A stretch of DNA of 64,000 nt from Ectopseudomonas composti (GTDB lineage: Bacteria > Pseudomonadota > Gammaproteobacteria > Pseudomonadales > Pseudomonadaceae), in NCBI RefSeq assembly GCF_900115475.1, contig NZ_FOWP01000008.1:62001-126000 (forward strand). The letters are read 5' to 3'. Position numbers and translations under genes: made by a program. Shown here piece after piece: positions 53,651 to 63,767 of this stretch (within the stretch, counting starts at the first letter, position 1; each line of letters opens with the position of its first letter). The notes under the pieces are model-generated. The model ran no database searches, had not been told where the DNA came from, and was given only the letters and a program-made list of their open reading frames with translations.

Positions 53651-53660
53651 TTGTTGTTGT
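53651..53660 (-). promoter_or_regulatory. A-rich CA motif, probable Hfq/Crc catabolite-repression site
   Basis: On the minus strand ACAACAACAA contains AACAACAA, matching AANAANAA, just before the ribosome site of the leader/permease. Histidine use in Pseudomonas is subject to Crc-Hfq repression, so the position is meaningful. Confidence 0.5.
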
Positions 53661-53677
53661 GCGAGAAGGTGTCGGGC

Positions 53678-54613
53678 TCAGAGGCTGAGCAGATGGATCA
53701 GCCGCGCTGCCACCTTGGCGGTGCGGTTGTCGATGTCGTGCTCGGGGTTGAGCTCGGCCAGGTCGGCCAGGCGCAGCTTGCCGCTGGCCTTGAGCCGTTC
53801 GAGCAGCGGTTCGAGCAATTCCAGGCGCACGCCACGGGCGGCCGGCGCGCTGACGCCCGGTGCTTCGCAGGCCGGCAGCACGTCGATATCGATGGTCAGG
53901 TAGAGCGCGTCGCACTCGGCGGCGAAGGCGTCCAGCTCGGCGCCGATGGCATCGAGGGTCGACTCGCGAATCTCATGATCCTCGCGCACCAGCACGTTCA
54001 GCTCGGCGGCGCGGGCGAACAGTGCGCGCGTGTTGCTGGCGCGGCTGACGCCAAGGCAGGCGTAGCGGAACGGCCAGCCGCGTGCAGCGCACTGCTCGGC
54101 GATCTGCGCGAAGGGCGTGCCGGAAGAATGCACATGGGCCGGGTCGCGCAGATCAAAATGGGCATCGAAGTTGACGATGCCAATCCGTGGCGTGGGATTG
54201 CCGGAGAGATGCTCGGCCAGCCCGGACCAGCTACCGAAGGCCACTTCATGACCGCCGCCGATCACCAGCGGCAGATGGCCGGCATCCAGCAGCGCGCAGA
54301 CGTTGCGACCGAGGCGGGCCTGCGCCGCTTCCAGGTCGCCATCCTCGCAGGTGACATCACCGGCATCGTAGGCCGGTGCCTGACGGTGCCAGGCCAGGTT
54401 GGCCAGCGCCTTGCGCACGCTTTGCGGCGCAGCGGCGGCGCCGACGCGGCCATGGTTGCGGCGCACGCCCTCATCGCAGGCGAAACCGAGCAGGGCCAAG
54501 CCCGGCTGGCTGTCTTCAGTGAGTGAACGGATGCGCTGGTGCCAACGCGCGCTGTCGGTTTCCGGGTCGGTACGACCGCTCCAGGCGGCCATCGAGTGAC
54601 GATCAGCGAGCAT
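53678..54613 (-). CDS. hutG: Formimidoylglutamase (arginase-family HutG)
   Basis: This enzyme cleaves N-formimidoyl-L-glutamate to glutamate and formamide, the last step of the four-step histidine route. The 311-residue protein is of the ureohydrolase type: GGGHEVAFG (near 120), NFDAHFDLR (near 147) and TIDIDVLPA (near 238) are the metal motifs. ATG 54613 overlaps the hutI stop by 11 nt. It differs from the amidohydrolase-type HutG used in the five-step HutF pathway, so this strain probably uses the direct route. Confidence 0.9.
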   Translation of the reverse strand: MLADRHSMAAWSGRTDPETDSARWHQRIRSLTEDSQPGLALLGFACDEGVRRNHGRVGAAAAPQSVRKALANLAWHRQAPAYDAGDVTCEDGDLEAAQARLGRNVCALLDAGHLPLVIGGGHEVAFGSWSGLAEHLSGNPTPRIGIVNFDAHFDLRDPAHVHSSGTPFAQIAEQCAARGWPFRYACLGVSRASNTRALFARAAELNVLVREDHEIRESTLDAIGAELDAFAAECDALYLTIDIDVLPACEAPGVSAPAARGVRLELLEPLLERLKASGKLRLADLAELNPEHDIDNRTAKVAARLIHLLSL

Positions 54614-55820
54614 AGGTAATGGCTCCATTGAACACGCGCTGACGCAGGCGCCCGGCCTGCACCGCGTAGGCCAGTTCGGCCGGTTGCTGGATATCCCACA
54701 GGCACAGATCCGCCGGCGCACCGACGGCAATGCGGCCCAACTCGGGCAGCCCGAGCGCGCGGGCGCCATGGGCGGTCATGCCAGCCAGGGCTTCGCGCGG
54801 AGTGAGGCGGAACAGGGTGCAGGCCAGGTTGGCCATCAGCGTCGGCATGCAGATCGGCGAGGTGCCGGGGTTGGCGTCGCTGGCCACGGCCATCGGCACA
54901 CCGTACTGGCGCAACAGCTCGATGGGCGGCAGCTGGGTTTCGCGCAGTACGTGGAACGCGCCAGGCAGCAACACGGCCACGGTGCCCGCCTCAGACATGG
55001 CGCGCACACCGGCTTCATCCAGGTATTCAATATGGTCGGCGGACAGCGCGCCGTAACGCGCGGCCAGGGCACTGCCGCCGAGGTTGGACAGCTGCTCGGC
55101 ATGGGCCTTGATCGCCAGACCATGGGCCTGGGCTGCCTGGTAGATGCGCTCGCACTGCGCCGGGGAAAAACCGATGCCCTCGCAGAACACGTCCACCGCA
55201 TCGGCCAGCCCTTCACGAGCAGCGGCCGGAATCATCTCGTCGCAGACCAGGCTCACGTAGTCGTCGGCGCGGCCGGCATATTCCGGCGGCAGGGCATGGG
55301 CACCGAGCAGCGTGGTGAGTACCCGCACCGGACGCAGTTCGCCGAGGCGACGGGCCACGCGCAGCATCTTCAGTTCGCCGGCAACGGTCAGGCCATAGCC
55401 GGACTTGATCTCCACCGTGGTCACGCCATCGGCCAGCAACGCATCGAGGCGCGGCAGGCTGGCGGCGATCAGCTCATCCTCGCTGGCTGCGCGGGTGGCG
55501 CGCACACTGCTGAGGATGCCGCCACCGGCGCGGGCGATCTCCTCGTAGCTGACGCCCTCCAGGCGCTGCTCGAATTCAGCGGCGCGGTCACCGGCATAGA
55601 CCAGGTGGGTGTGGCAGTCGACCAGGCCTGGCGTCATCACGCCGCCACGCCCAGCTTCCACTGCGCCCTGAGCCTGTGCCTCAGCGAAACTGCGCGACGG
55701 CCACAGACCGGCAATGCGGCCATCTTCGACCAGCACGGTCATTGCCTCGTCCAGTTGCGCCAGGCCATCGAAGACCTGCACATCGCGCCAGAGCTGTTTC
55801 GAGGTGGAATGCATCGGCAT
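54603..55820 (-). CDS. hutI: Imidazolonepropionase
   Basis: HutI hydrolyses imidazolone-5-propionate to formimidoylglutamate. The 405-residue amidohydrolase has the metal motif [12 protein letters not shown] (near 77), [12 protein letters not shown] (near 245) and [10 protein letters not shown] (near 324). It is the first gene of the operon, downstream of a HutC-type operator. GGGGAG precedes ATG 55820; ATG 55814 is an alternative. Confidence 0.95.
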   Translation of the reverse strand: MPMHSTSKQLWRDVQVFDGLAQLDEAMTVLVEDGRIAGLWPSRSFAEAQAQGAVEAGRGGVMTPGLVDCHTHLVYAGDRAAEFEQRLEGVSYEEIARAGGGILSSVRATRAASEDELIAASLPRLDALLADGVTTVEIKSGYGLTVAGELKMLRVARRLGELRPVRVLTTLLGAHALPPEYAGRADDYVSLVCDEMIPAAAREGLADAVDVFCEGIGFSPAQCERIYQAAQAHGLAIKAHAEQLSNLGGSALAARYGALSADHIEYLDEAGVRAMSEAGTVAVLLPGAFHVLRETQLPPIELLRQYGVPMAVASDANPGTSPICMPTLMANLACTLFRLTPREALAGMTAHGARALGLPELGRIAVGAPADLCLWDIQQPAELAYAVQAGRLRQRVFNGAITYAR

Positions 55821-55839
55821 GGGATTCTCCCCGCTTATT

Positions 55840-55851
55840 TTGTATATACAA
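55840..55851. promoter_or_regulatory. HutC operator before hutI
   Basis: TTGTATATACAA is a perfect palindrome, the known HutC core, lying 20 bp before the hutI start and so over its promoter or leader. Confidence 0.85.
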
Positions 55852-56013
55852 TATGAGTGGATCGATTCGGCGTCAAGCCAGCGCCATGCACCTGAAAGTC
55901 TGGCCACAGGCCTGCACCATTCAGTCAAAGTGCGCTGAATAGAGGGCTATAAGCTCCTATCCAGAGGCTTCAGCACCTGCGTTGCGCACAGGACCGTTCG
56001 TCGCCCAATCATT

Positions 56014-56025
56014 TTGTATATACAT
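56014..56025. promoter_or_regulatory. HutC operator before hutD
   Basis: TTGTATATACAT keeps the TGTATATACA core of the hutI operator and ends 11 bp before the hutD start, so both divergent hut units are under HutC. Confidence 0.85.
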
Positions 56026-56036
56026 TTGGAGCAATC

Positions 56037-56627
56037 ATGCCCTGCACCCTGCTCGACCCCGCCATGATCCGTGCGATGCCCTGGAAGAATGGCGGCGGCT
56101 CCACACTGGAACTGGCCATCGCGCCAAAGGGCGCCAGCCTCGACGATTTCGCCTGGCGCATCAGCAGTGCGCAGGTCGCGCTGGATGGTGCCTTCTCCAG
56201 CTTCCCAGGCATCGACCGCAGCCTGGCCGTGCTCGCCGGAAACGGCGTGTACCTGCAACGCGGAGACGGACAGCGCGAAACGCTGCTCAGCGGTGGCGCC
56301 ATAGCGGTGTTCGGCGGTGAAGAGGCGATCAGCGCCCAGTTGCTGGACGGTCCGATCACCGACCTCAACCTGATGACCCGGCGCGGCGCCTGGAGCCATG
56401 AACTGCGCCTGGTGAGACTGCAGGGCGAGCAGGCGTTGGAGAACGATGCAGAGATTTTGCTGCTGTGGAATGCTGCGCCTGAAGCCCTGCACTATCGACT
56501 GCCAGAGGGCGGTCGGCAGATGCTGGCAGCGCACAGCGGTGCTTTGCTGGAGAACGAGCAGGGACGCATCGAGCTTGGCAGTGATCAACCATCGCTACTC
56601 TACGTTGGCCGGCTCTACAAAAGCTGA
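56037..56627 (+). CDS. hutD: HutD cupin-like protein
   Basis: This 196-residue bicupin is found only with hut genes in Pseudomonas and relatives and is thought to limit hut activity, perhaps by binding formimidoylglutamate. MPWKNGGGSTLELAI (near 14-28) and WRISSAQVALDGAFSSFPGIDR are family segments. GGAG lies before the ATG. It is divergent from hutI. Confidence 0.93.
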   Translation: MPCTLLDPAMIRAMPWKNGGGSTLELAIAPKGASLDDFAWRISSAQVALDGAFSSFPGIDRSLAVLAGNGVYLQRGDGQRETLLSGGAIAVFGGEEAISAQLLDGPITDLNLMTRRGAWSHELRLVRLQGEQALENDAEILLLWNAAPEALHYRLPEGGRQMLAAHSGALLENEQGRIELGSDQPSLLYVGRLYKS

Positions 56628-56894
56628 GCACTGACTCAGCGGATGCCAAAAGCGACCTTCACCCGATGCCCATGCGCCATCACGTCGGTATCTGACCACT
56701 GACCGTCGCTCTCGCCCCTTGCCTGCCCCCTCAGCTCCGTACCCTCCCCCGGGTTCGCCGCATGCGAACTCTGGGGGATTCGCTGCTTCACGGCCAGCAC
56801 ATCGGCCCTTCCAACAATCTCGCCTGACCAAGGGAGGACGCGACACCCCTTTCTCTGCCGCCAACGATGTCTAACAACATACGGAGAGCAAGCC

Positions 56895-58199
56895 ATGTCA
56901 CTTCGCAGAAAAACACTACTGGCCCTGGCCATCAGCACCGCAACGGGGGCACCGCTGGTGTTGGCCGATCAGGCCGAAAGCCAAGGCTTCATCGAAGACA
57001 GCCACCTGAAGTTCATGACCCGCAACATCTACTGGAACCACGACCGCCATAGCGGCGCTGATGATCGACGCGAATGGGGCCAGGGCTTTCGTCTCGACTA
57101 CACGTCCGGCTACACCCAGGGTACTGTTGGTTTCGGTGTCGACCTGAGCGCTTATTCGGCGATCAAGCTCGATGGGGGTCGTGGCTACTCCGGGCAGGCG
57201 GGTGTACTGGTGCCAGAGGGTGACAGCACCCAGGACGTCGCAGGCTCTGCTGGTGCCTCGGTGAAGATGCGCCTGTCCAACACCGAACTGCGTTATGGCA
57301 ACAACCTGCGCCCCTACAACCCGGTTTTCGCGCCGGCCGACGCGCGTCTGGTGCCGGGCACCGCTACCGGTTTCTGGCTGACCAGTTCGGAATGGACAGG
57401 GCTGGACCTCGAAGCCGGACACATGACCGCTGCCAAGGACTTCAACAGCACCAACAGCGACGATGACTTCTACGCCTCCTATGCCGGCGTCAGCACGGAT
57501 ACGGTGGACTTCGTCGGCGGCAATTACGCCATCACCGACAATCTCAGCGTCAGCCTCTATGGCTCGGAGTACAAGGACATCTGGCGCCAGTACTACGCCA
57601 ACACCAACTACACCTACTCGCTGAGCGACGATCAGAGCCTGAACTTCGACTTCAACATCTATCGCTCGAACGATGAAGGCCGCAAGCTGGCCGGCGACAT
57701 CGGCGTCACCGCCTGGTCGTTCGCCGCCGCCTACACCGTCGGCGCGCACACCTTCAAGGTTACCCACCAGCGCATCAATGGCGACCAGCCGTTCGACTAC
57801 CTGGGCATGGGCCCTGGCACCTTCCACGACTCCATCTACCTGGCCAACTCCTCGCAGCTGGTCGACTTCAACGGCCCGAACGAACGCTCATGGGGTCTGT
57901 TCTACGACCTCAACATGGCCAGCTACGGCGTGCCCGGCCTGACCTTCCACGCGCGTTACATTCGCGGTACCGATGTCGATGGCAGCAAGATGGATCCGAG
58001 CAGCCCCTACGCCTACTACGCCGACAGCGAAGACCACTGGGAGCGTGATCTCGCCGTGGGCTATGTGGTGCAGAGCGGCCCGGCCAAGGATCTGTCCTTC
58101 AAGCTGCGTCAGGCCACCCACCGTATCGGTAATGGCAAGTCCGACGTGTCCTCCGATCAGGTTCGCCTGATCATCGAGTTCCCATACGAGATTTTCTGA
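56895..58199 (+). CDS. OprD-family outer-membrane porin
   Basis: A 434-residue protein with signal peptide and an 18-strand barrel-type sequence of alternating aromatic residues, beginning FIEDSHLKFMTRNIYWNHDR and ending with the terminal strand VRLIIEFPYEIF with aromatic last residue. OprD members let specific small carboxylates or amino acids pass. The adjacent hut genes make histidine or urocanate plausible, but this is not shown. ACGGAGAG precedes the ATG; the 267-bp leader upstream shows no other gene. Confidence 0.92.
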   Translation: MSLRRKTLLALAISTATGAPLVLADQAESQGFIEDSHLKFMTRNIYWNHDRHSGADDRREWGQGFRLDYTSGYTQGTVGFGVDLSAYSAIKLDGGRGYSGQAGVLVPEGDSTQDVAGSAGASVKMRLSNTELRYGNNLRPYNPVFAPADARLVPGTATGFWLTSSEWTGLDLEAGHMTAAKDFNSTNSDDDFYASYAGVSTDTVDFVGGNYAITDNLSVSLYGSEYKDIWRQYYANTNYTYSLSDDQSLNFDFNIYRSNDEGRKLAGDIGVTAWSFAAAYTVGAHTFKVTHQRINGDQPFDYLGMGPGTFHDSIYLANSSQLVDFNGPNERSWGLFYDLNMASYGVPGLTFHARYIRGTDVDGSKMDPSSPYAYYADSEDHWERDLAVGYVVQSGPAKDLSFKLRQATHRIGNGKSDVSSDQVRLIIEFPYEIF

Positions 58200-58210
58200 C
58201 CCTGTAAATG

Positions 58211-58242
58211 CACAAGCCCCGGCACTCGGACCGGGGCTTGTG
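58211..58242. terminator. Bidirectional terminator between oprD-type porin and acyl-CoA dehydrogenase
   Basis: CACAAGCCCCGG and CCGGGGCTTGTG (12-bp stem, 8-nt loop) stand between the convergent stops at 58199 and 58259. Confidence 0.8.
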
Positions 58243-58258
58243 TACGCACCACACTGAA

Positions 58259-60037
58259 TCAGAACTGTGCAGCATCCAGCAGGTACAGCGATTCGCTGCC
58301 CGCCTTGACCGACGCACTCAGCGAGTGGATGCGCGGCAACAGGCGAGCGAAGTAGAAGCGCGCGGTGCCCAGCTTGCTGGCGTAGAACTCGTCCTGCCCT
58401 TCCTTGCCCAGTGCGGCTCGTGCCATCAACGCCCACATGTAGGCATAGGCGGTGTAGCCGAACACATGCAGGTACTCGACCGAAGCAGCACCGATTTCGT
58501 TGGGGTTACCCTTGGCACGGTCCAGCACCCAGGCGGTCAGCTCATCGAGGTTCTGCACGGCAGCCGCCAGCGGCTTGGTGAACTCGTCGAGATTGGCATC
58601 GGCCGAAGCGACGAAGGCGTTGATCTCGTCAGCCAGGTGCTTGTAGAAGCTGCCGCCGCTGCCGACGATCTTGCGCCCCATCAGGTCCAGCGACTGGATG
58701 CCGTTGGTGCCTTCGTAGATCTGGGTGATGCGGCAGTCGCGTACCAGCTGCTCCTGGCCCCACTCGCGGATGAAGCCGTGGCCGCCAAAGATCTGCTGGC
58801 CGTGCACGGTGGTTTCCAGCGCCATGTCGGTGAGGAAAGCCTTGGCCACCGGCGTCAGCAGGGCGACCAGTTCGTCGGCACGCTTGGCGGTGTCCTTGTC
58901 CTCGCTGTACTTGGCGGTGTCGAGCTGCATGGCGACGTAGCTGGAGAAGGCGCGACCGCCCTCGTTCAGCGCTTTCATGGTCAGCAGCATGCGGCGCACG
59001 TCCGGGTGCACGATGATCGGGTCAGCGGCTTTGTCCTTGGCCACCGGGCCGGTCGGCGCGCGGCTCTGGATACGCTCGCGGGCATATTCGACGGCACTCT
59101 GGTAGCTGCGCTCGCCCAGGGCCAGGCCCTGGATGCCAACGCCCAAACGCTCGTAGTTCATCATGGTGAACATGGCGTTGAGGCCCTTGTTCACTTCACC
59201 GACCAGGTAACCGATGGCGCCGTCGAAGTTCATCACGCATGTGGCCGAGGCCTTGATGCCCATCTTGTGCTCGATGGAGCCGCAGCCCAGCGCGTTGTGC
59301 TCACCCAGTGAACCGTCGGCATTGACCATCACTTTCGGCACGATGAACAGCGAGATGCCTTTCGGGCCAGCCGGTGCGTCCGGCAGCTTGGCCAGCACCA
59401 GGTGAATGATGTTCTCGGTCAGGTCGTGCTCGCCGCCGGTGATGAAGATCTTGGTGCCGCTGATCTTGTAGCTGCCGTCAGCCTGAGGTTCGGCCTTGGT
59501 GCGGATGATGCCCAGGTCGGTGCCGGCATGCGGCTCGGTCAGGCACATGGAACCGGCCCAGACGCCGGCGTACATGTTCGGCAGGTACTGCGCCTTCAGC
59601 TCTTCGCTGGCGTGGTTGAGGATCGACAGGCAGGCACCGGCGGTGAGCATCGGGTACAGGCCGAAGGACAGGTTGGCCGAGTTGACCATCTCCTCGACCT
59701 GGGCGCCGATCACCTTGGGCATGCCCATGCCGCCGAACTCCGGCGAACCGCCAACACCGACCCAGCCACCCTCGGCGTAAGTCTGGTAGGCCTCGGGAAA
59801 ACCGGCCGGGGTTTTCACCGCGCCGTTGTCCCAGGAGCAGCCTTCTTCATCACCGCTGCGGTTCAGCGGGGCGATGCTGCCCGCAGTGACCTTGCCAGCT
59901 TCTTCCAGGATGGCACTGGCGGTATCGGCATCGACCACCTCGGCCAGGGCCGGTAGCTCGGCCCAGAGCTTGGAGACTTCGAATACTTCATTGAGCACGA
60001 AGCGCATGTCGCGCAGGGGGGCTTTGTAATCGGCCAT
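58259..60037 (-). CDS. Acyl-CoA dehydrogenase (FadE-type, ~600 aa)
   Basis: This flavoenzyme catalyses the first step of beta-oxidation. The 592-residue form has an N-terminal extension ([20 protein letters not shown]) and a C-terminal AcylCoA_dh_C-type domain. MCLTEPHAGTDLG (near 160) and SGTKIFITGGEHD (near 188) are FAD/substrate motifs; the catalytic base region includes ITQIYEGTNGIQSLDL (near 430-445). It resembles P. aeruginosa FadE1/FadE2 (PA0506/PA0508). GAGGAT lies upstream of the ATG. Confidence 0.9.
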   Translation of the reverse strand: MADYKAPLRDMRFVLNEVFEVSKLWAELPALAEVVDADTASAILEEAGKVTAGSIAPLNRSGDEEGCSWDNGAVKTPAGFPEAYQTYAEGGWVGVGGSPEFGGMGMPKVIGAQVEEMVNSANLSFGLYPMLTAGACLSILNHASEELKAQYLPNMYAGVWAGSMCLTEPHAGTDLGIIRTKAEPQADGSYKISGTKIFITGGEHDLTENIIHLVLAKLPDAPAGPKGISLFIVPKVMVNADGSLGEHNALGCGSIEHKMGIKASATCVMNFDGAIGYLVGEVNKGLNAMFTMMNYERLGVGIQGLALGERSYQSAVEYARERIQSRAPTGPVAKDKAADPIIVHPDVRRMLLTMKALNEGGRAFSSYVAMQLDTAKYSEDKDTAKRADELVALLTPVAKAFLTDMALETTVHGQQIFGGHGFIREWGQEQLVRDCRITQIYEGTNGIQSLDLMGRKIVGSGGSFYKHLADEINAFVASADANLDEFTKPLAAAVQNLDELTAWVLDRAKGNPNEIGAASVEYLHVFGYTAYAYMWALMARAALGKEGQDEFYASKLGTARFYFARLLPRIHSLSASVKAGSESLYLLDAAQF

Positions 60038-60210
60038 GGCACATCCTCGAAAACGGACTTACGTGAGAGGACCGAGTTTACTTGAACAACTTTATAGACA
60101 CATAGGGTCGTGTTGTGACCATTGATTCACAAAAAGTCAGCAACTATTTGATGTGAAAACCCTCTGCCGCACGGCTGGAAAGCGCTTACGACCATTGGTC
60201 TGCCAGGGTC

Positions 60211-61530
60211 TCATTCGCCCCCTGGAGCCAGTTTGACGGCACCTCGTCGATGTGTAGCGCTGCGTATGCAATTACGCCCGGCAGCCTTGGCACTGTAGAG
60301 CGCCTTGTCTGCTTCCTTGATCACTTCCTGCGGGGTGCGCTGCTCAGCCTGACGTTCAGCTACGCCCATGCTCACGGTCACCGACACCTCACTGGCACTC
60401 TTGCCAGCGCGGCGCTGCTTGCCTTCGCGGTTATCACGAGGCCGACTCTGCGAGTCGCGCAACTGCATGCGGTACTGCTCGATGGCCAGGCGCACGGCCT
60501 CCAGATGCGGCACACACTGCTCCACGTTCTTGCCGGGGAACAGTAAGGTGAATTCCTCACCACCATAGCGGTAGGCCTTGCCGCCACCACCGACCTTGCG
60601 CATCTGGCTGGCGACCAGGCGCAACACCTGATCACCGACATCGTGGCCGTGGGTGTCGTTGAATTTCTTGAAGTGGTCGACGTCGACCATGGCGATCACA
60701 TAATCACGCCCCAGGCGCTGCAGGCGCTCGTTGAGCGCGCGCCGCCCCGGCAGCCCGGTGAGCTCGTCACGAAAGGCCATCTGGTAGGCCTCGTGCGCCA
60801 CCGCGGCAACCAGCATGAGCATCACCATGCTGATCATCACCTGCAGTGCATTGGCCAGGATGAACACCTGCGGCAACATCCACAGCAAGCCGAACAGCCC
60901 CACCAGTTGCGCGGCATGCAATGGCCGTGGCCGACGCAGGTATTGCACCAGCAGGGCAATGAAGGCGATCAGGAACATCAGGTACACCAGCTGCGCAAGA
61001 TTCATCCAGGCAGCATGCAGCGACGGCCAGTGAATCTGCGCCAGCCACTCGGCGATACCCTGCGGATAGCGTCGCGCCAGGCCGAACGCTACGGCACTGA
61101 CGGCCAGCAACACCAGGGCACGGGCAAAGATGTCCTGCAGCAGATGCGAACGCTCCTCCCAGCAGCCGTAGAGGGCATAGAGCAAGGGCAGCAACAGGCA
61201 GATCAGATGGAAGACCAGCGCGGCGTCATCGCGAACCTGGCCGCTGTCGCGAAAATGGTCGACCTGAACATCCAGTAGGAAGTAGCCGACATACAACGCC
61301 AGCAGCAGAAACACCTCCCGCTGACGGCCATAGACCAGACAGAACGCACCACCGAGCAGCAACAGCAGGGTCGGCAAGACATTGAACAGGGAGATGAAGA
61401 ACTCGCTCAGCACCGGCAAGCGTGCAGCCACCACCCCGCCGACCAGCAAAGGCAACGACGAGTAGAAGTGACTGAGGCGCAGATTGGCCGGACGGATCAC
61501 GCTGGCATCCTGTGCGAGAGATGCAGGCAT
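60211..61530 (-). CDS. Membrane diguanylate cyclase (GGEEF), no I-site
   Basis: A 439-residue protein with about eight membrane helices in the first 245 residues and a GGDEF domain with active site RYGGEEF. The position five residues upstream reads GGGK, so the product-inhibition RxxD site is absent and feedback would need another mechanism. An insert rich in Arg/Lys (about 355-380) follows the active site. It lies between two acyl-CoA dehydrogenase genes on the same strand. Confidence 0.88.
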   Translation of the reverse strand: MPASLAQDASVIRPANLRLSHFYSSLPLLVGGVVAARLPVLSEFFISLFNVLPTLLLLLGGAFCLVYGRQREVFLLLALYVGYFLLDVQVDHFRDSGQVRDDAALVFHLICLLLPLLYALYGCWEERSHLLQDIFARALVLLAVSAVAFGLARRYPQGIAEWLAQIHWPSLHAAWMNLAQLVYLMFLIAFIALLVQYLRRPRPLHAAQLVGLFGLLWMLPQVFILANALQVMISMVMLMLVAAVAHEAYQMAFRDELTGLPGRRALNERLQRLGRDYVIAMVDVDHFKKFNDTHGHDVGDQVLRLVASQMRKVGGGGKAYRYGGEEFTLLFPGKNVEQCVPHLEAVRLAIEQYRMQLRDSQSRPRDNREGKQRRAGKSASEVSVTVSMGVAERQAEQRTPQEVIKEADKALYSAKAAGRNCIRSATHRRGAVKLAPGGE

Positions 61531-61600
61531 TCTGCCTGCTTCGACTCCTGAAAACAGCGACAGGATGCGACATTCGCTTCAGTGCACGGCGCAAAAACGA

Positions 61601-61626
61601 CAACGCCGCCCTAGAGGGCGGCGTTG
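61601..61626 (-). terminator. Terminator downstream of the right-hand acyl-CoA dehydrogenase
   Basis: CAACGCCGCCC, loop TAGA and GGGCGGCGTTG form an 11-bp stem; on the minus strand it is followed by TCGTTTTTG, so it fits a terminator for the gene at 61793-63598. Confidence 0.65.
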
Positions 61627-61651
61627 CGGTTCAACCGAATAAAGATAGCTT

Positions 61652-61793
61652 AGAGCCTGTTTACGATCTCGCGAGCTAGAGCCATGCAAGGCAAAAACAG
61701 GCGAGGACGCGGAGTTTACGAGCTGTAAATGAGCAGTCCGAGCCTGTTTTTAACGCAGCAGGGCCGACGCGCAGCAGATCATAAACAGGGTCT
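61652..61793. mobile_element. MITE-like element with 18-bp terminal inverted repeats
   Basis: AGAGCCTGTTTACGATCT (61652-61669) and, reversed, AGACCCTGTTTATGATCT (61776-61793) match at 16 of 18 positions and bound about 142 bp without a gene. The right end touches the stop codon of the acyl-CoA dehydrogenase at 61793-61795. It looks like a non-autonomous insertion element; no target duplication was resolved. Confidence 0.6.
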
Positions 61794-63598
61794 CAGAAGC
61801 CGAGCGCGAAATGCTCTTCATCCATCTCCATCAGGTTGCTGGCACCGGACAGCATGGTTTCGACATGCGTACGGGTACGCGGCAGGATGCGCGCGAAGTA
61901 GAAGCGAGCGGTCTGCAGCTTGGCTTTGTAGAAAGCCTCGTCGCCAGTACCGGCAGCCAGCTTCTCGGCAGCCAGACGCGCCATGTCAGCCCAGAAGTAA
62001 GCCAGGCAGGCGTAGCCGGAGTACATCAGGTAGTCCACCGAAGCGGCACCGACTTCCTCGCGATCTTTCATCGCGGCCATGCCGATCTTCATGGTGATGT
62101 CGCCCCACTCTTTGTTCAGCTTGACCAGCGGCTCGACGAATTCCTTGACGGCGTCGTTGCCTTCGTTGGCCTGGCAGAACTTGTGCACGATCTTGGTGAA
62201 GTTCTTCAGAGCGCCGCCCTGAGTCATCAGCACCTTGCGGCCCAGCAGGTCGAGCGCCTGAACGCCGGTGGTGCCCTCGTACATCATCGAGATACGGCAG
62301 TCACGCAGGTTCTGCTCCATGCCCCACTCGCTGATGAAGCCGTGGCCACCGTAGATCTGCATGCCGTGGGAAGCGGACTCGAAGCCCACTTCGGTCATGA
62401 AGGCCTTGGCGATCGGGGTCAGGAAAGCCAGCAGTTCATCAGCGGCTTTCTTCTCTTCTTCGTCCTGGCTGTGCTGAACGATGTCCACCTGCTTGGCGGT
62501 GAAGTAGACCATGGCGCGGTTGCCTTCGGCGAACGCCTTCATGGTCAGCAGCATGCGGCGTACGTCCGGATGCACGATGATCGGGTCAGCGGCTTTGTCC
62601 GGCGCTTTCGGGCCAGTCAGCGAACGCATCTGCAGGCGCTCACGGGCGTACTTGATGCCACCCTGGAAGCCGACTTCGGCGTGGGCCAGGCCTTGCAGCG
62701 CGGTACCCAGACGAGCGGTGTTCATGAAGGTGAACATGCAGTTCAGGCCTTTGTTGGCCGGGCCGATCAGGAAGCCAGTAGCACCGTCGAAGTTCATCAC
62801 GCAGGTGGCGTTACCGTGGATGCCCATCTTGTGCTCGATCGAGCCACAGGAAACGGCATTGCGCTCGCCTACGCCGCCTTCGGCATTGGGCATGAACTTC
62901 GGCACGATAAACAGCGAGATACCCTTGGTGCCAGCCGGGGCATCGGGCAGGCGGGCCAGAACGATATGGACGATGTTGTCGGCCATGTCGTGCTCACCAG
63001 CGGAAATGAAGATCTTGGTACCGGAGACCTTGTAGCTGCCGTCGGCTTGCGGTTCAGCCTTGGTGCGCAGCATGCCCAGGTCGGTGCCGCAATGCGGCTC
63101 GGTCAGGCACATGGTGCCGGTCCACTCGCCGGAAACCAGCTTGGTCAGGTAGGTGTGTTTCTGATCGTCGGTGCCGTGAGCGCTCAGGGTGTTCATCGCG
63201 CCGTGGGAGAGGCCTGGGTACATGCCCCAGGACCAGTTGGCCGAACCGACCATCTCGCTGACGGCCAGGCCGAGCGATTCCGGCAGGCCTTGGCCGCCGT
63301 GCTCGACGTCATGAGCCAAGCTCGGCCAGCCGCCTTCGACGAACTGCTGATAAGCCTCTTTGAAGCCGGTCGGCGTCTTCACGCCGGATTCGCTCCAGGT
63401 GCAGCCTTCGGTGTCACCCACACGGTTCAGCGGAGCCAGAACCTGCTCGCAGAACTTGGCGCCTTCTTCGAGGATGGCGTCGACCATGTCCGGAGTGGCG
63501 TCCTGGCAGCCAGGCAGGCTCTGGTAGTGCGCTTCATAACCCAGCAGTTCGTCGCGAACGAAACGAATGTCACGCAAGGGGGCCTTGTAGTCAGGCAT
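61793..63598 (-). CDS. Acyl-CoA dehydrogenase (FadE-type, ~600 aa), second copy
   Basis: A 601-residue paralogue of the protein encoded at 58259-60037: [20 protein letters not shown] at the start, [15 protein letters not shown] (near 164), [20 protein letters not shown], and [20 protein letters not shown] (near 437-456). The two likely differ in chain-length preference. A PsrA-type site lies about 110 bp upstream. ATG 63598 is the family start; the frame is open to 63685. Confidence 0.92.
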   Translation of the reverse strand: MPDYKAPLRDIRFVRDELLGYEAHYQSLPGCQDATPDMVDAILEEGAKFCEQVLAPLNRVGDTEGCTWSESGVKTPTGFKEAYQQFVEGGWPSLAHDVEHGGQGLPESLGLAVSEMVGSANWSWGMYPGLSHGAMNTLSAHGTDDQKHTYLTKLVSGEWTGTMCLTEPHCGTDLGMLRTKAEPQADGSYKVSGTKIFISAGEHDMADNIVHIVLARLPDAPAGTKGISLFIVPKFMPNAEGGVGERNAVSCGSIEHKMGIHGNATCVMNFDGATGFLIGPANKGLNCMFTFMNTARLGTALQGLAHAEVGFQGGIKYARERLQMRSLTGPKAPDKAADPIIVHPDVRRMLLTMKAFAEGNRAMVYFTAKQVDIVQHSQDEEEKKAADELLAFLTPIAKAFMTEVGFESASHGMQIYGGHGFISEWGMEQNLRDCRISMMYEGTTGVQALDLLGRKVLMTQGGALKNFTKIVHKFCQANEGNDAVKEFVEPLVKLNKEWGDITMKIGMAAMKDREEVGAASVDYLMYSGYACLAYFWADMARLAAEKLAAGTGDEAFYKAKLQTARFYFARILPRTRTHVETMLSGASNLMEMDEEHFALGF

Positions 63599-63705
63599 AA
63601 CGGTAAACCTCTGCGGTGGATTCCTAGTAGTTGGGGTGACCGTCTTGGCGGTCGCTCTCGGGATGAGTCCCGGCTGCCTGGCCACGTGGCTGCGGCCGAA
63701 GCAAT

Positions 63706-63719
63706 CAAACAGGCGTTTG
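63706..63719. promoter_or_regulatory. PsrA-type operator
   Basis: CAAAC-AGGC-GTTTG matches the PsrA consensus (G/C)AAAC-N2-4-GTTTG exactly. It is placed upstream of the acyl-CoA dehydrogenase at 61793. PsrA represses beta-oxidation genes until it binds long-chain acyl-CoA. Confidence 0.7.
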
Positions 63720-63767
63720 AAACATACGTTTACGCCATCCCCTTGTCAAGCGCTGCCAATCGGCCGG

